Shown here piece after piece: positions 41,462 through 54,025 of a stretch of 64,000 bases of DNA. Position numbers and translations under genes: made by a program. Within the stretch, counting starts at the first letter, position 1. Each line of letters starts with the position of its first letter. Origin of the DNA: Dysidea avara (Eukaryota > Porifera > Demospongiae > Dictyoceratida > Dysideidae); the NCBI RefSeq assembly GCF_963678975.1, contig NC_089275.1, positions 38,044,819-38,108,818 on the forward strand, read 5' to 3'. The notes beneath the pieces are model-generated. The model had not been told where the DNA came from. It saw only the letters and a program-made list of their open reading frames with translations, and did no database searches.

Positions 41462-42350
41462 TTATAAATTTAAAAATAAAGTAGGAATCCAAGCAATAAA
41501 AAGTAGTGAAACAAGAGAAGAATGATGGTAGCTATTACAGCATAGTTCGGTGGGAAATTCCTACTTTGGCATTGAACACCTCGAACAGGCTCTGCCTTCT
41601 GTGTACACCCTCCAGTGCCTAACTGGTAAAGTAGATAATAACAATAACAACAACAACACAAAATAATTAATGGCTATACCATGCCAAAGTAGGGATTTCC
41701 CACCAAGCTATGCTGTAATAGCTACCTAGTCTCGCGTGGCCAGACCCTTTCCGCGCAGCCGCTTATCGATTGGAAATTATAAGCGCCGCGCTACAAGGGT
41801 CTGGAATAGTTCGTGAACATGAAATTTTTCGACACGTTATTGGTGACAATTGATTGACTGGGTAACACCTAAGATACAAAGGTACAGAATACAACGTGTG
41901 TTCCCTTGAATCTTTAGTCTGTTCTGATCGGCAAATCCGCTTAAAGCCTTTCGCCTACTTTCCTGGCCTCGAGATGAACTGAGCTTGTTTGTCTTTATTC
42001 AGCCGTACTTTTTGAAGATTCTGTAGCAGGTAGAAGGCAAAACCCACACGGATCGATACTCGTCATCCCCAGGGACCTTCTTCAGCTCTTACTTCAGTAA
42101 TCAGACTACTTTGGCGATTAAGGGATCGCGTGAGCCAATTTACACTCCCCAACCACTGGGGATTGTAGATATTTTTAAGTATGTGAACTATTCCAGACCC
42201 TTGTAGCGCGGCGCTTATAATTTCCAATCGATAAGCGGCTGCGCGGAAAGGGTCTGGCCACGCGAAACTAATAGCTACCATCGTTCTTCTCTTGTTTCAC
42301 TACTTTTTATCACTTGGATTCCTACTTTATTTTTAAATTTATAATTTTTA
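41462..42350. mobile_element. foldback MITE carrying a nested insertion
   Basis: The outer arms AAATTTAAAAATAAAGTAGG...GATGGTAGCTATTACAGC (left) and its inverted copy (right) form a palindromic MITE. Its right arm is split at 41,726/42,271 by the 544-bp element. Similar arms occur at 38,215-38,440 and 21,280-21,345. Confidence 0.75.
41727..42270. mobile_element. 544-bp TAGTCT element, ~87-bp TIRs, exact 9-bp target duplication
   Basis: Starts TAGTCTCGCGTGGCCAGACC and ends with its inverse (one mismatch in the outer 20). TIRs are nearly identical for about 87 bp. The direct repeats ATAGCTACC at 41,718-41,726 and 42,271-42,279 are exact. The unsplit left arm of the host MITE gives the pre-insertion site, with one copy of ATAGCTACC. 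Confidence 0.92.
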
Positions 42351-42412
42351 ATAATACTAGTCATATAAGACATACATACTGCACTATGCCCAATTTGCAG
42401 CTGCGTACGTAC

Positions 42413-42655
42413 CTGAAATATTTTTGCAACTTTTTATTGCCCTATCTAGCATTCCAAATGTGGGTTGAGCATTCTTTCTATACCATTTGAACAACATAGA
42501 TTTACAGGCCTCTTCACATGATGTAGGATTATCAGCTGCTATAATATCAATATCTTGAGGCTCTAAACCTAGCTCATAACCAATGTTTTTCCATTTAGTT
42601 GCAATTTGCTTTGCACATTTTACCAAATCTTTAGGAGTTACTATTTCTTCAGGAC
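42413..42655 (-). CDS. Gene B Death-domain exon
   Basis: A 243-nt phase 1-1 exon: PEEIVTPKDLVKCAKQIATK, then WKNIGYELGLEPQDIDII, then CEEACKSMLFKWYRKN, then FGMLDRAIKSCKN. Death-domain signature with W..IG.ELGL and ML..WY. Donor TCAG|GTACGT, acceptor CTGTAG|GT. It joins in frame to the NB-ARC exon 4.3 kb downstream, across the intron holding the LINE. Confidence 0.85.
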
Positions 42656-44763
42656 CTACAGGTACAAACATGCACACAGAAAACAAACTATATAAATGCA
42701 AATACCATAATAGTACTGTATAGTAGGGAATCCAGAGAAATTGTGAATGGCATCCTCAAAAATGCTCATTGTTTAACAATGCAATATGAGAAGTATCCTC
42801 ATGGAAAAGTTTTATTGTATCTAATCTCAAATCTAGCATTAAAATTAAGAAAAATCCGTACTCATATACCAATATTAAATTTTTTGAATGAATGCATTGC
42901 AGGGTAGTAATTTTATAAGTGCAAGGAAAATCAGGAATTTTAAGTTTGATTTAGATCAAAGAATTAAAAAGTAGTGAAACAAGGGAGGTCACCTACACCT
43001 GAAGATTTATTAGTGGGCATTTAATCCATATACACATGACTGAGATCATCAGGTGGCCCTTGTTTAACTAAATTTTATTTCTTTGACCCATAATTGAACT
43101 TAAAATTTTTATTTAATGTTATTATGATTGGTGAACCAGCACAAACCGCACTAGAAAAAAGAATGGTCATGAATAAACGCCTCAATTATCAATTACTGAA
43201 ATAACGAAGTGGCTGTTATGCTTTGTTTTCTGTTATGTTCAGCCCATTACACAGCAGTACAAACAAAGAACACTACAAGAGGGATCTCTGCAATCAATCC
43301 AATCACAATGGAAAACTCTGATAATTCCCATTACAAAAGTTGGAAAGTTATCATATGGCGCTACTACAAATCGACACCTTGTGCTATCAGTAAAGATAAA
43401 TGGGACACAAAGAAGGACACTGGTAAGTTAATGAAGCATGTATTGTATGTACTGCGGTATGCCAAAAGACACCTGTCAGGCTGAAGCGACATCAAACAGT
43501 GAAAGCTTAAGCCCATACCCTGTCTGAAGGCATCAGTCAGTGGTCAGGTAGTCAGTCAGTAGAAAATTCCACTGAAGAATTTCTTTTAAAAGTTTGTAGC
43601 AACCTATTGGAAGCATTTCAGGTCACACTAAAAGCATTATTGGGCTTGGTGATATGTACCTAACCAATACTACCAAGGCACCGTGAAGATATTGCTGTTC
43701 TCATCTTACCTTCCAACTCCAATTCCTATTTTGTCATATTATTAATAGGAGAAAACATACCGAGGCACATATGGTTGCAATAAATTGATAGAATGATTGA
43801 TTGATTGATTGAATGAATGATTGATTGATTATTTGATTGATTGATTGGTGGTAACTGGAAAAGAAATTTTTTTACTGATATCATCCCAGATAGATGTACG
43901 TAACATCACAGTGCCAATGAAAACTATAAATACCACACAATTAATTGTAATTTGCAGTAGTTACTATAACTACAAAAATAATAACATCATGTACTGTACG
44001 TACAGTCATGTAGGTTCAGCCTTAATTGCAAACACCTATTGATTTCAAGGGCAATTTGTTCCAATCTTGGGGAAAAAATTCATCTGGTAAAATTATTTAG
44101 TTAATGCACATGGTACTGAATAATGAAAGTAAGGCAATTAGAAACAGTAGAGTGGAACTGGAAACAGAAAATGTGACCTAATTTTGGGAAACCGTTGATC
44201 TATGCACATCAATAGATTGTGAGATATGTGAATTTAAACATTTCAATCCAGTATATATAGCTTAGTAAGACCAAAGCTGTGAATTGAAATGTAGCCAATC
44301 ATACTGTTTAACAAGCTACTAATATAGCAGCAACTTTTTCACAGTGGAATCTGCAACACAGGGATGAGCAATTGGTACACAACAGAAAATGGCTGAGCAA
44401 GTCATACGTATGAAGTCTTCACCCTAAATACCAGGCTGTTAAGACCACCTCTGCTACTCATAGTGAACAAAATACACATAGAAATCAGATAAGCAACTGT
44501 CAAAGGGTGTCCATGCCTCTAGCCATGTGTTCCAGCTGGCCAGTGGTAGTCCAAGATGCCAGAGCATTCCCAGTGACTGGCACACATCCACTCATAAAAA
44601 GCAGCCAAAGCAACTCAGAGGCATGGCTATGATGTGAATGTGTAGTGTGGTGGTGTAGCTATCCATTCATAGTGAAAAGTCTAGTTTAATGGTGTGTGCG
44701 TAGATCAACGATTTCGAAAAAAAAATTGGTAACAAATGAAAATGATTCAAATCATCATGTAAG

Positions 44764-45775
44764 TGTAAAATCCTTGCTTAGTGGTCACCTTTTAAAGACC
44801 ACCTTTGTACAAAGTCTACCTCTTCACTAGGGCTGGAAAAAAGGCCAAATTTTAACCTCTTGCAAGAAAGCCACCGAATCTTCAATACTTTATGTCATGT
44901 TAGTAAGTAATGATCATAATTGATGTGTGTACACCATTATGATTTCACACTTTGTTTCAGCTGTAGTACAGGTTCTAGTACAACTGCTTAGACTACAAAT
45001 ATCCCATGATTTGGTATTTGCGTGCTTCCAAGAAGCACATAACTTTTGACTGATTAGACATGGCAGTATCCATAGTTACAAAGCTTTGGAAGGGTGAAAC
45101 CGCCTTCAAAGGTTACAAAGCTTAGGGGTGAAATCACCTTCAAAGGTTACAAAGGTTTTGAAGCTTCTGAATGTTTTGTTCCAACCCTACTTTTCATATT
45201 GTAATAATACCTAAGTTCCAAACATGTATTTCATAACTTTATTATTAATACCCAGGTCAGCCTCTTAAGGTCATCTCCTCATTTTTCTTTGATAAGGTAG
45301 GTTATTATAGTATATCTACACATACATTGCATGGGCAAACCTCCTTAACCATGCACTATTTACAGTGTACGTATGGTTGACCTTCAACACACTAAATAGT
45401 GCAACCTATATAATAATCACGTAATGCTACATACTGTTGTAATTTCTGTGTGTTGAAAAACATTTAAATAAATAAATAATAAATAAATGACATATTTTGG
45501 TACAAACTAAGTGATAAAGGTACAGATGACTTAAGTGAAGTGTGAAGCAAAATATGGGAGATGATACTGATCTTTCTATGAGTCATAAAATACATGTTTG
45601 GAACTTATCACAAATATACAATAAAAGGGGTGGTCTATGTAAAGAGGTGGTCTATGTGAAGAGGTGACCATGACATGATCTGATTAATAAGGTCACTAAA
45701 TATGTCTTAGCTATCTTTGGGATTATTAAATTACAATGTGGTCTTTGTACAGAGTGGTCTCTGTAACAAGACCCA
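44764..45775. mobile_element. TIR element, same family as 396-990
   Basis: The left arm (CTTGCTTAGTGGTCACCTTT, AAAGACCACC) and right arm (TTAGCTATCTTTGGGATTA, ACAATGTGGTCTTTGTACAG) match the 396-990 copy. The interior is longer and has an AATAAATAAATAATAAATAA run at ~45,468. Confidence 0.6.
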
Positions 45776-45798
45776 AGGGTATGCATGTACACTGTATA

Positions 45799-45998
45799 CC
45801 GAATAGCCTAAATATTTTGAGGGGGAAACTTTTCACTGATTTCACGGTTTTGGGGGCTAGCAGCAAAAACTTTAGCCTTGAAATATTTAGATATAGTCTA
45901 ATACATTTTGGGAGTGTTTGAAAATCCGCGAAAATTTTATTTTAGCAACATTGCTCAACCTCGAAACATTTGCCCTTCGAATTATTTAGGCTATATGG
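45799..45998. mobile_element. 200-bp TA-type MITE, CCGWATAGCCTAAATATTT ends
   Basis: CCGAATAGCCTAAATATTTT at the left and AATTATTTAGGCTATATGG at the right, bounded by TA on both sides. The interior matches 52,528-52,726 in the opposite orientation. Confidence 0.78.
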
Positions 45999-46274
45999 TA
46001 ATTAGTTTCAAAATACACAATCACAGACAGTTGTGCCCACTGGACTGGTCAACAGTCATACAAAGTCAACAGATCAGCACTACAGGTTTCCATGGGCTTG
46101 TACGAACTGGGCTTAGAAGGTAAAGATGGATAAATCAGACTGTAGAGATAAAATGGTGTATGATGTAGCTGTCAGAATGTGTCATTATCTCAGTTCAGTT
46201 GTGATGCAAAACTAACCAGGTTTTGGAGCCAGTCACAAGGACTTTTGTTATAAGAAGGCTGTGTACTGTACTTA

Positions 46275-46735
46275 TAGGGGCAGATCCAGAGTTTGGCAAA
46301 GAGGGGGTGCACCAAGGTAGTAGGTATATGGAGCAGGGGGTCTGGGGGTGTACCCCCAGAAGCTAGAGCTATTTCATATGTTTCAGGACTAAAAATTTTA
46401 GTTTTATGCACAAATGTGACCCGGTCTGCGAAAAGGGCTCTTATAGCCTTTTCAATTATCCATGTTTGGCTAATCATAACTCCTAATCTACTAAAGCTAT
46501 CACCATGTAATTACACCCACAGCTACTGCCAGGTTAGGGTTGTTGAGTGACCAAATTGTAGGCTTGTACCATATTCACCAGTCAAGTTATGGGTTACCAT
46601 ATATATGCAATTGGAAAGGCTATAAGAGCCCTTTTCGCAGACCGGGTCACAAATACATTAATAAGTCAATAATAGGTTAACAACTGTTCTACTAGAGTAT
46701 TTGACTGACTGCTCTATTAGAGTATCTCAAGGTTA
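46275..46735. mobile_element. dispersed element copy (GGGGCAGATCCAGAGTTTGG)
   Basis: Begins GGGGCAGATCCAGAGTTTGG, has GGGGGTCTGGGGGTGTACCC and ends CTCTATTAGAGTATCTCAAG. Same order as the copies at 18,621, 34,790 and 53,855. Related 5' sequence without the 3' end lies at about 51,570-51,715. Confidence 0.65.
46415..46651. mobile_element. 237-bp MITE, TGTGACCCGGTCTGCGAAAA ends
   Basis: Near-perfect ~40-bp inverted ends TGTGACCCGGTCTGCGAAAA / TTTTCGCAGACCGGGTCACA. Related to 55,984-56,213. Confidence 0.85.
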
Positions 46736-48175
46736 TTGTATAAGAGCAGATGTACTGTGGTTAGTTGGCAGTTTCATATGAACGAGCACTTGGCAAGGTG
46801 CACATGGTTTATTGATACCAATTGAGCCAGCCATACACTACTTCTACTAAGTAATGTAATGATGAATAGTCTTCATTAACTTAATGCCAAAATTGGCAAA
46901 CTCATAGGGGCAATCAGAAACTGTGGAATTGGAAGCCAGAAATGAAAAATAGGAATGGTCAAATCATCACATAAATGTATCCTAGTATAGAGTAAAACCC
47001 TCGCTTAGTAGAAGACCACTAGAAAGATGAAATAGACTGTATGTTACAGTATTCTCAGTAACAAAATAAGCAATAATTTTACAACATGCGTATGGAAGCC
47101 ATACCTTTCATCTGCTGTTTTTTTTAGTACACATCATAGTGAAATGTACTAGAGCTACTAAATACAAAGTAAGTACAATAGCTACACAGTTTTCTTATAA
47201 CAACAGTCCTTATTGAATATGTGACTGGCTCAAAAACCTGGTAATTTTTGCATCACAACTGAACTGAGATAATGACACATTATGACAGTTACATCATACA
47301 CCACTTTATTTCTACATGTTAGTGTGCTATCAATATCCCATCTACCGCCCCCATTCACCGCTATGGGAGTGCTTGTGATATACTGTAGCAAACCTGGCCT
47401 ACTTATAAAACTGCTTAAAATGGCAGGAGCAATGCAATGTGAGTTGTTGCATACAGTATGCTTAGCTATACTCTGTAGTTAGTATATATCATCATACATA
47501 GCTCTATGTGTGACATAAATCTTGTTGGAATATACAGTAATAATATAGTACAAACCAGTAACAAACTACTGGTACAGTTACTCAATACTTTAAACCACTA
47601 TTCCGACAAACTTTAAGGATGCATACTAGCAGGGCCTGAAATTACAGTATGTTTTGGAAATGATCAACAAATGCTGTTATGTGGTCGGACATATTCAATA
47701 GTACTGTATAAAAACTTTCTAATGTGTCAGACATTTAGCCAGAAATGATCAGAAAATGGCAAATGTTTGACCATAATTTCAGGCTACGTATGTACTCAAT
47801 TGTTCACACATTGCTACTGAATAGTTGACACAATTTTGATGAGTATATGCTATAAATGTTGCCATAGAATAGTGGCTACCGGTACCCCTAAATAGTAGCT
47901 GCACTGTTTTTTGACTGTAGGCTTGAAGTACCTACAGTACTATTTCTTCAAAGGTGAGGGTGATACCATGGTGATATGTTCAAACTGAAGCTGTTACATA
48001 TAAGTAGCACGAAACCATGGGCTATAAAAAGGGCCAAAACTAGCTAAAAATGCATGTTCTTGGTTTTTTTGGTACTACTATTGTGGGTCCATTACTGATA
48101 TGTATAAAAACAAAGAACCATATAGTAATGCACACAAATATAACACACTTATGTACATACTATACATATACATAC

Positions 48176-48394
48176 CTCTGTGAACACCTTTAAGCTTGTG
48201 ATTCATAGTATTTACTCTATTATCAAGATCTTTACTGGTAGACAACAGACTTTGACCTGCTGAATTTTGACCACTTGGTTTGCTCTCCTGCTGTTTCTGT
48301 TGTTTCTGGTGGTGGTGGTGGTGGTGGTGGTGGTGGTGGTGCTGCTGCTGCTGTTGCTGTTGTGGATGTGCTGTTTGCAGATTATGCACTACAG
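48176..48394 (-). CDS. Gene B linker exon with poly-Gln/poly-His
   Basis: AVVHNLQTAHP followed by seven Gln, eleven His, then Gln/Lys-rich and NRVNTMNHKLKGVHR sequence. It is homologous at its start to the gene A linker (AVVQNLQEVH). The CAG/CAC repeat (plus strand TGGTGG/TGCTGC at 48,308-48,362) is expanded in frame. 219 nt, phase 1-1. Confidence 0.75.
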
Positions 48395-48657
48395 CTACAT
48401 AGGAAAGTTAAGAGCAAGTGCACACATTTCTATACAACTATCCGACATACACACTGTTCTGTTCTATATCCTATTAACCTCTCTTTTGCATCCTGCACCC
48501 CCTCACACTCACACACGCACCCTAAGAATTTTTAGGACAAAATTCATACCAAAAGCAAACTGAGAACTCACACAGAAGTACAGAAAATTAACAGCAAGAG
48601 GTAACTACTAGACAAAGAAACTGTAGAGTATGATAAGGATACCTGACGACATCTACT

Positions 48658-48945
48658 GTAAGTGCTGTTACATGTTGGTCTAGCTCTCACTTGACTATGC
48701 AGTTACAGCCACCCCACCTCACCAACCAAATTACCAATACTTTTAGGTAAAGATCAAACACCAATACTTTTAGGTAAAGGTTTGGTCAGAGAGGAAGGTT
48801 GAACTCTAGTATTGAGACCAAGGCTACTTTTCACAACATGGGGCTTTGCATTTGATTGATTTCTACCCCAGAAGGCAAGGCAATGGAATTTACTACCACT
48901 GCAGCTGTATTCAAGTGAGAGTCAGACCAACATGTAACAGCAGTT
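48658..48945. mobile_element. ~288-bp inverted-repeat element
   Basis: The left arm GTGCTGTTACATGTTGGTCT and right arm AGACCAACATGTAACAGCA extend through CTCACTTGA / TCAAGTGAGAG. The interior has a small direct repeat, CACCAATACTTTTAGGTAAA, occurring twice. Confidence 0.7.
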
Positions 48946-50085
48946 GATATATCAATTTGAAGATGGTAACTGTAACTATGAAGCAATTGGGAAGAACAGT
49001 GTCATAGCTGCTTGTAGAGCAAATAAGGGAAAATCTGAGCATTTGTACAAGCGAAGTATAGTGTCACAAGTGCACACAAAGAGATGGGAGATGGGGGCAG
49101 AGCAGTGAGCAAGATGTTAGATTTCAAAATAGAGGTAAGTATACCACCATTGAAGTCCATACATGGGCTGTGCTGGATCCTGGCTGGTACGTATACAGCA
49201 AAAACCACACAGAAAATGTTTGTCCAATCCTTTGAATCCGTCCACCTGTACACCACAGGTTCTCATGAAGCCAGGTCCTTCACAAGACCAAAAGCCATTA
49301 TTCAAGCTTGCTACACCACCCAGAAAACACATCTGTTAAAACCAACTTGAGTAGTTTGAGAAATGCTGAGGGTCAAAACCGATAGACTGGTGGTGTAGCT
49401 ACGTATCCACTGGTGGTATTAGTTTGATTTTTCCTGACGTGTGATTTAGATTGGTTTTGTAAAATCTGGTCACATATGCAGCACACACTACATACTAAAA
49501 ATTAAAATTGCAAAAAAATTAAATACTGTATATTTATTCATATGTTTTGCATGTGTCTACTATTATTTTAAGTACATACACATTTCTTATGATTAACCAT
49601 GGCTGATAAGTGCACATGGTCCAATGATAAGTGCACATGGGGCTCAACATGACACAAATCTACACATAGGAAGAAAAGCTGGAAGTACTGGAAATCAGTG
49701 CATGCACTTAGCAACCCAACTCTATGGTACCTTCTTAGAAATATTATGTCTAAGAAAAATAGATGCGATGTTTTAGAGTAGACTACATACTGCATACCAT
49801 GTATGCATAGTGCGGGTTTAAAAGATCTTTATTTTATTAAGACTATCTACCATGCTAGCTAGCTGAACAGCATTTTTGAATAGTGACAATGTCACAGATC
49901 TGAAGTACAATATCTCCTTTACAAGTCGCTCATTCCATAAGACACTCCAGTATAATAACATCCTTAAACGCAAAACTATAAAAAGTCCTACACTGATAAT
50001 TAAGTTTACGTAAATCAAAAACTGGCATGTAAACAGTAGAATGCATGTTGCATATATGTACAAAAATTCACTAGGCTGCACTCAC

Positions 50086-50358
50086 CCATCCTGAGATTTT
50101 CCGTTATTGTAGTCAGTTGGGAAGCATTTTTCAGTCGCAATAATCTTTCACACAGATCTAAAATATCTTCTTTACAATTCACTTGTTCCATAAGACACTC
50201 CAGTATTATCTGATTAGCAGCAGTAAAGTGAGAACACTCAAATATTGATGAGATGTGAGTATCACACAATTCTCTTTCTAATAGTTGTACAGTCTCATAA
50301 TAGTTGTCAGGCATGTTCTTGATAATATCATCATAACATGACCTCAACTCTGACAAAT
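50086..50358 (-). CDS. Gene B CARD-like exon
   Basis: 273 nt, the same length as gene A exon 8, with only scattered changes (IILECLMEQVNCKEDILDL against IIMECLMERVNCKADTLDL). Borders CACAG|AT and ATGG|GTGAGT are identical in form. Strong conservation argues that this domain was under selection in both genes. Confidence 0.78.
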
Positions 50359-50854
50359 CTGTGGATGATTGTTATCAGTGCATTATAATAGCATATGACT
50401 GAAATTTTAGAAACCAATCCAAATTACACTTCAGTGTACATAAAGTCTTTTACAAGTTTCAAGTCATTATATTGTACGTAAGTAACTCACCAAGGATAGT
50501 GAGCAAGTATTACACTAGATATTTTGCCAAACTATTCTATTTTCACTGTAAGCAATGCTACGACTAAATCCATGCAGAGCGCAACCCTGATTAGTGAGCA
50601 TGGCTCACAAAAGAAGCTGGGCTGCTACAAGGCTAGACCATAATGTACTTTCATATCATCCAGCTAATTAATATTAAAGATCCAATCCAGGTCAGATCTG
50701 GTTGACCAAGACAAACTGTGACTCATGACCTGGATGACCCAGCTTGGTTTCAACTCTGGCTACTGTCAACAGTAGGGCATACTAACCCATATGATATACA
50801 CTGCATGCAACCAATAATCTTAAATCATGTACACCATAATACAGTATAACATAC

Positions 50855-53025
50855 CTATAAGGTTAGACACTGAAGTTGTGGATATCTTTGATGAAATATC
50901 ATCAACATTAGCTGCTGCAAGTAATATACATTGTATGTACACATACACACAGAGTAAAGGTCCATATCCTTACCTAGTTCTAGTACAGGTTTAGATATGG
51001 TAAAAGGTACTCTACCACCCATATCTGTTTTGCCAATGGGATGTGGTCCCTTTCTCTCTGAAAAATAATATTGATAGAGAATTAGACCTTTTACATATAT
51101 ACAAGAGTACATGATGTATTTCTGGACAGATTAAAATTGTGAACTAAAGTGATACATATACCAACCAATGCAGTTACATACACATTAAGTGTACAACTGT
51201 GCACATATGTAAAACCTCCGAAAAGAACTCTCACAAGCATTTCAGCATAATCTCTTACGTAGAGCCACAAAACTTTCACTAACTATACTACATGCATTGA
51301 CATTAACAACTAACAAGTTTACAGCAAAAAAATTTAACCCCCTTACTTTGAGGGCAAGATGACTGTTCTATTAGAATTTGTGTGTACTATTAGTGTTACA
51401 CGTTACCAACATTCAGTATAGTATGAACGCATACCTTCTTTAAATTGAGCTGCTTTATTCTCTAGTGCTCTTTGTCTGTTGATAAAATAATATGTAAGAC
51501 TGTAAAGTGCAGCAGTAAAGTGCTAGTGATGCACACATGTTCTTATATTGTACAGTATCTTGGTAGAGGCAGTAGCAGATCTAGTAATTTGTAAAGGGAG
51601 TTCAAATGTATATAAGGATTGGCATGCAGGTGAGTGCGTAAAGCACACTCATCACCATGTGAAGCATGTATGTACTAAGGAGGTCAAGGGGCATGCTCCC
51701 CCAGGGAAATAACTGCATTGAGACTGACAATTTAAATGTAAACCTATCTATTATAAAGTACATGTATGTATAGCTCTACGGTAGCTACCTTACATATTTT
51801 TGCATATAATCACATAGTGATTTAGTTTGCCATATATTAGTCTCAATAGCAGGAATGCAATTAATCCCAAATCGTACGGCTTGTTTCTGTAATTGCACTG
51901 TAAAGTAGCCAATAAATAGCAGAATCACAGAAGCCTTTTAAGTGTACCAAGAAAGTGATATAATGAATAGCCAATCAAATAAGCTGACAACAGAAGCCTT
52001 TTAAATGCAATAAATGTAGACGTTTTGAGTAGCCAATCAAAATGTTCGCCTTTTAAGTGCAACAACAAATGATGTAATAAAAAGAAGAATGATACAATCA
52101 CCTGGTAGAAGTTAATGGCCACACAGAACTGGATAGATGTGTACTACAAACCATGAAGGGTGGTCACTATGTGATTAGTAGGCAATCACACGCATTTTTG
52201 TACAATTATGGAATAATTGTACTCGTGACAGCCAAAATTGCACTCAGCTTCACCTCATGCAATTTTGACTGTTACTCATACAAGTATTCCCTAATTGCAC
52301 TCAAATGTGTGTGATTACATATACTAATCTGTTGACTTAAGTACTCATTAAGATCACTTGACCCAGTTCAACTGATGTACAGTATCATCATGAAATGGCT
52401 GTAGAGTTATGTAATTTAATGCACAATGCTTGACTGTCAGGAATACAGTACTCTAATACAGTATGGGTATATATGTTGCTGTTACTTTAAAAATTATTAT
52501 TATAAACTGCTTAAGGTCCGGCATATACCGTATAGCCTAAATATTTTGAGGGGAAAATATTTCGAGGTTGACCAGTGTTGCTAAAAATAAAATTTTCGTG
52601 GATTTGTAAACAATGTATTAGACTATATGGAGGCCTAAATGTTTCAAGGCTAAGATTTTTGCTGATAACCCTCAAAACCGTGAAATCAGCAAAAATTTCC
52701 CCCCTCGAAATATTTAGGCTATATGGTAACACGTCAAATGTGTATGACTTCAAGTGACTATAAGTGTTATACAATAATACCTTTACTTCTCTACTGTACT
52801 TATCAAGTTCTTGTAATATCAGCACTACTTTCTTCTCCAATTCACCAGTATCATATCTTAGTGTCATCACTTTGGATCTCAATTCAGAAATGTTGTGATT
52901 CTCAACCTGAAATAATTGCTACAATTATAGCTCACAATCACAACAACATTTCCCACTTCAAGCAGTGCAGCTACATCATTCTTCAACATCTGATCTTGTG
53001 TTACAGTAGGGTAGTCTATTGGTCC
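50855..53025 (-). CDS. Gene B exons 2-6: coiled coil and linker
   Basis: 52957-53025 (PIDYPTVTQDQMLKNDVAAL), 52800-52906 (ENHNISELRSKVMTLRYDTG), 51435-51475 (RALENKAAQFKE), 50974-51057 (RKGPHPIGKTDMGGRVPF) and 50855-50914 (ANVDDISSKISTTSVSN). Lengths 69, 107 and 41 match gene A exactly; the two linker exons differ from gene A by 6 and 3 nt, keeping frame. Confidence 0.65.
52528..52726. mobile_element. 199-bp TA-type MITE
   Basis: CCGTATAGCCTAAATATTTT and GAAATATTTAGGCTATATGG bounded by TA. Full-length reference for the copy split by composite copy 1. Confidence 0.8.
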
Positions 53026-53418
53026 CTACACATACAGTGCACTTCAGTTATAATATATGAGACTGACTTCTTGCTTTTGTAAAGGTGTGAGATGTCTTCA
53101 CTGAACATATTACATACATAATTGTATTAAGTACTTCTTCACCATTGCTGTGGTGTTCCAAGTCACCTTTGTAGCTACGTACATTATTATTTTCAGTGCT
53201 AATGTAATGAACAAGATCCAAGAAATGTATACATTGTAGTGTGACATTTCATTGTGACAGCTGATAATAACATTCATCAAATACATAAGTAGTCAGCCTT
53301 AATCCACAGCAAAACGTGATCAAACTTTTAGGTGCTAATAAAAGCAATTTTGAGATGAGCATGTTTTGATATAATATATCAAGTGTATTTATTCAATTGT
53401 GAGTAACAGCACGGGTTG

Positions 53419-53427
<9 letters not shown>

Positions 53428-53461
<34 letters not shown>
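53428..53461. repeat. (AT)n microsatellite
   Basis: About 16 TA dinucleotides. Confidence 0.9.
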
Positions 53462-53465
<4 letters not shown>

Positions 53466-53854
53466 TGGATGAGTTGCCTAAAGTGATGGATGAAAAATTG
53501 TGCCAGGCAAGACTATTTGGAGTCAGTGCAAGATGAATCGGTGGCTGAATTAATTATGATTATCTCAAGAATCAGGCTGGAGTATAAAGAGCTGCATACA
53601 ACCACAGATGTATTTAAAGAAAATGAAATGTAATAAGTCAGTTGTCACATAACGTGGTTTCTAGCTTCAGTATCAGTCATGCAGTAGAATAAGACTAGTG
53701 AAATAATCTGCGAGAACAGCAGCAATACTAGCCCAGATTTCCTGTTTCTCTTCCACTGCCTGCATGTGCACTTGTACAAAGGAGTGTAAATCACAATGGA
53801 CATGGGCCAGCTTTGTCAATTATTATAGCTTCATAGCCATACAATGGACAAGAA

Positions 53855-54025
53855 TGCCACGTTAAGGGGTCTGGGGTATGCCCCCAGTAAATGTTCCAGC
53901 GCTTAGATGGCATTTTGTAGACTGTTTTTACGCTTTAGTTACAGGAAAATTAAAATAGCCACTTACAGATTTAAATGTGATTGTTCTATTAGAGTGGTTG
54001 ACTGCTCTATTAGAGTATCTCAATC
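53855..54025. mobile_element. short copy of the dispersed GGGGTCTGGGG element
   Basis: GGGGTCTGGGGTATGCCCCC at the left and CTCTATTAGAGTATCTCAAT at the right, about 170 bp apart. Confidence 0.6.

Larger units (their letters stand above)
46146..47310. mobile_element. TIR element with ~115-bp arms and nested insertions
   Basis: The left arm (GTGTATGATGTAGCTGTCA ... CAGTTGTGATGCAAAACTA ... GGAGCCAGTCACAAGGACT) is inverted at 47,185-47,300. Inside lie the dispersed element at 46,275-46,735 and, within that, the MITE at 46,415-46,651: three levels of nesting. Confidence 0.7.
42656..48175. other. large gene B intron, mostly repeats
   Basis: I looked here for counterparts of gene A exons 10-16 and found none. 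Contents: a GATT/GAAT microsatellite (43,794-43,850), a TIR element (44,764-45,775), a TA-type MITE (45,799-45,998) and a nested element cluster (46,146-47,310). A plus-strand open frame at 43,209-43,484 has no recognised homology. Confidence 0.45.

Noticed and set aside
49002..49350. Overlapping frames of 84-88 codons on both strands
   Set aside because: Mutual shadows with no domain. They lie inside a gene B intron between exons that splice past them.
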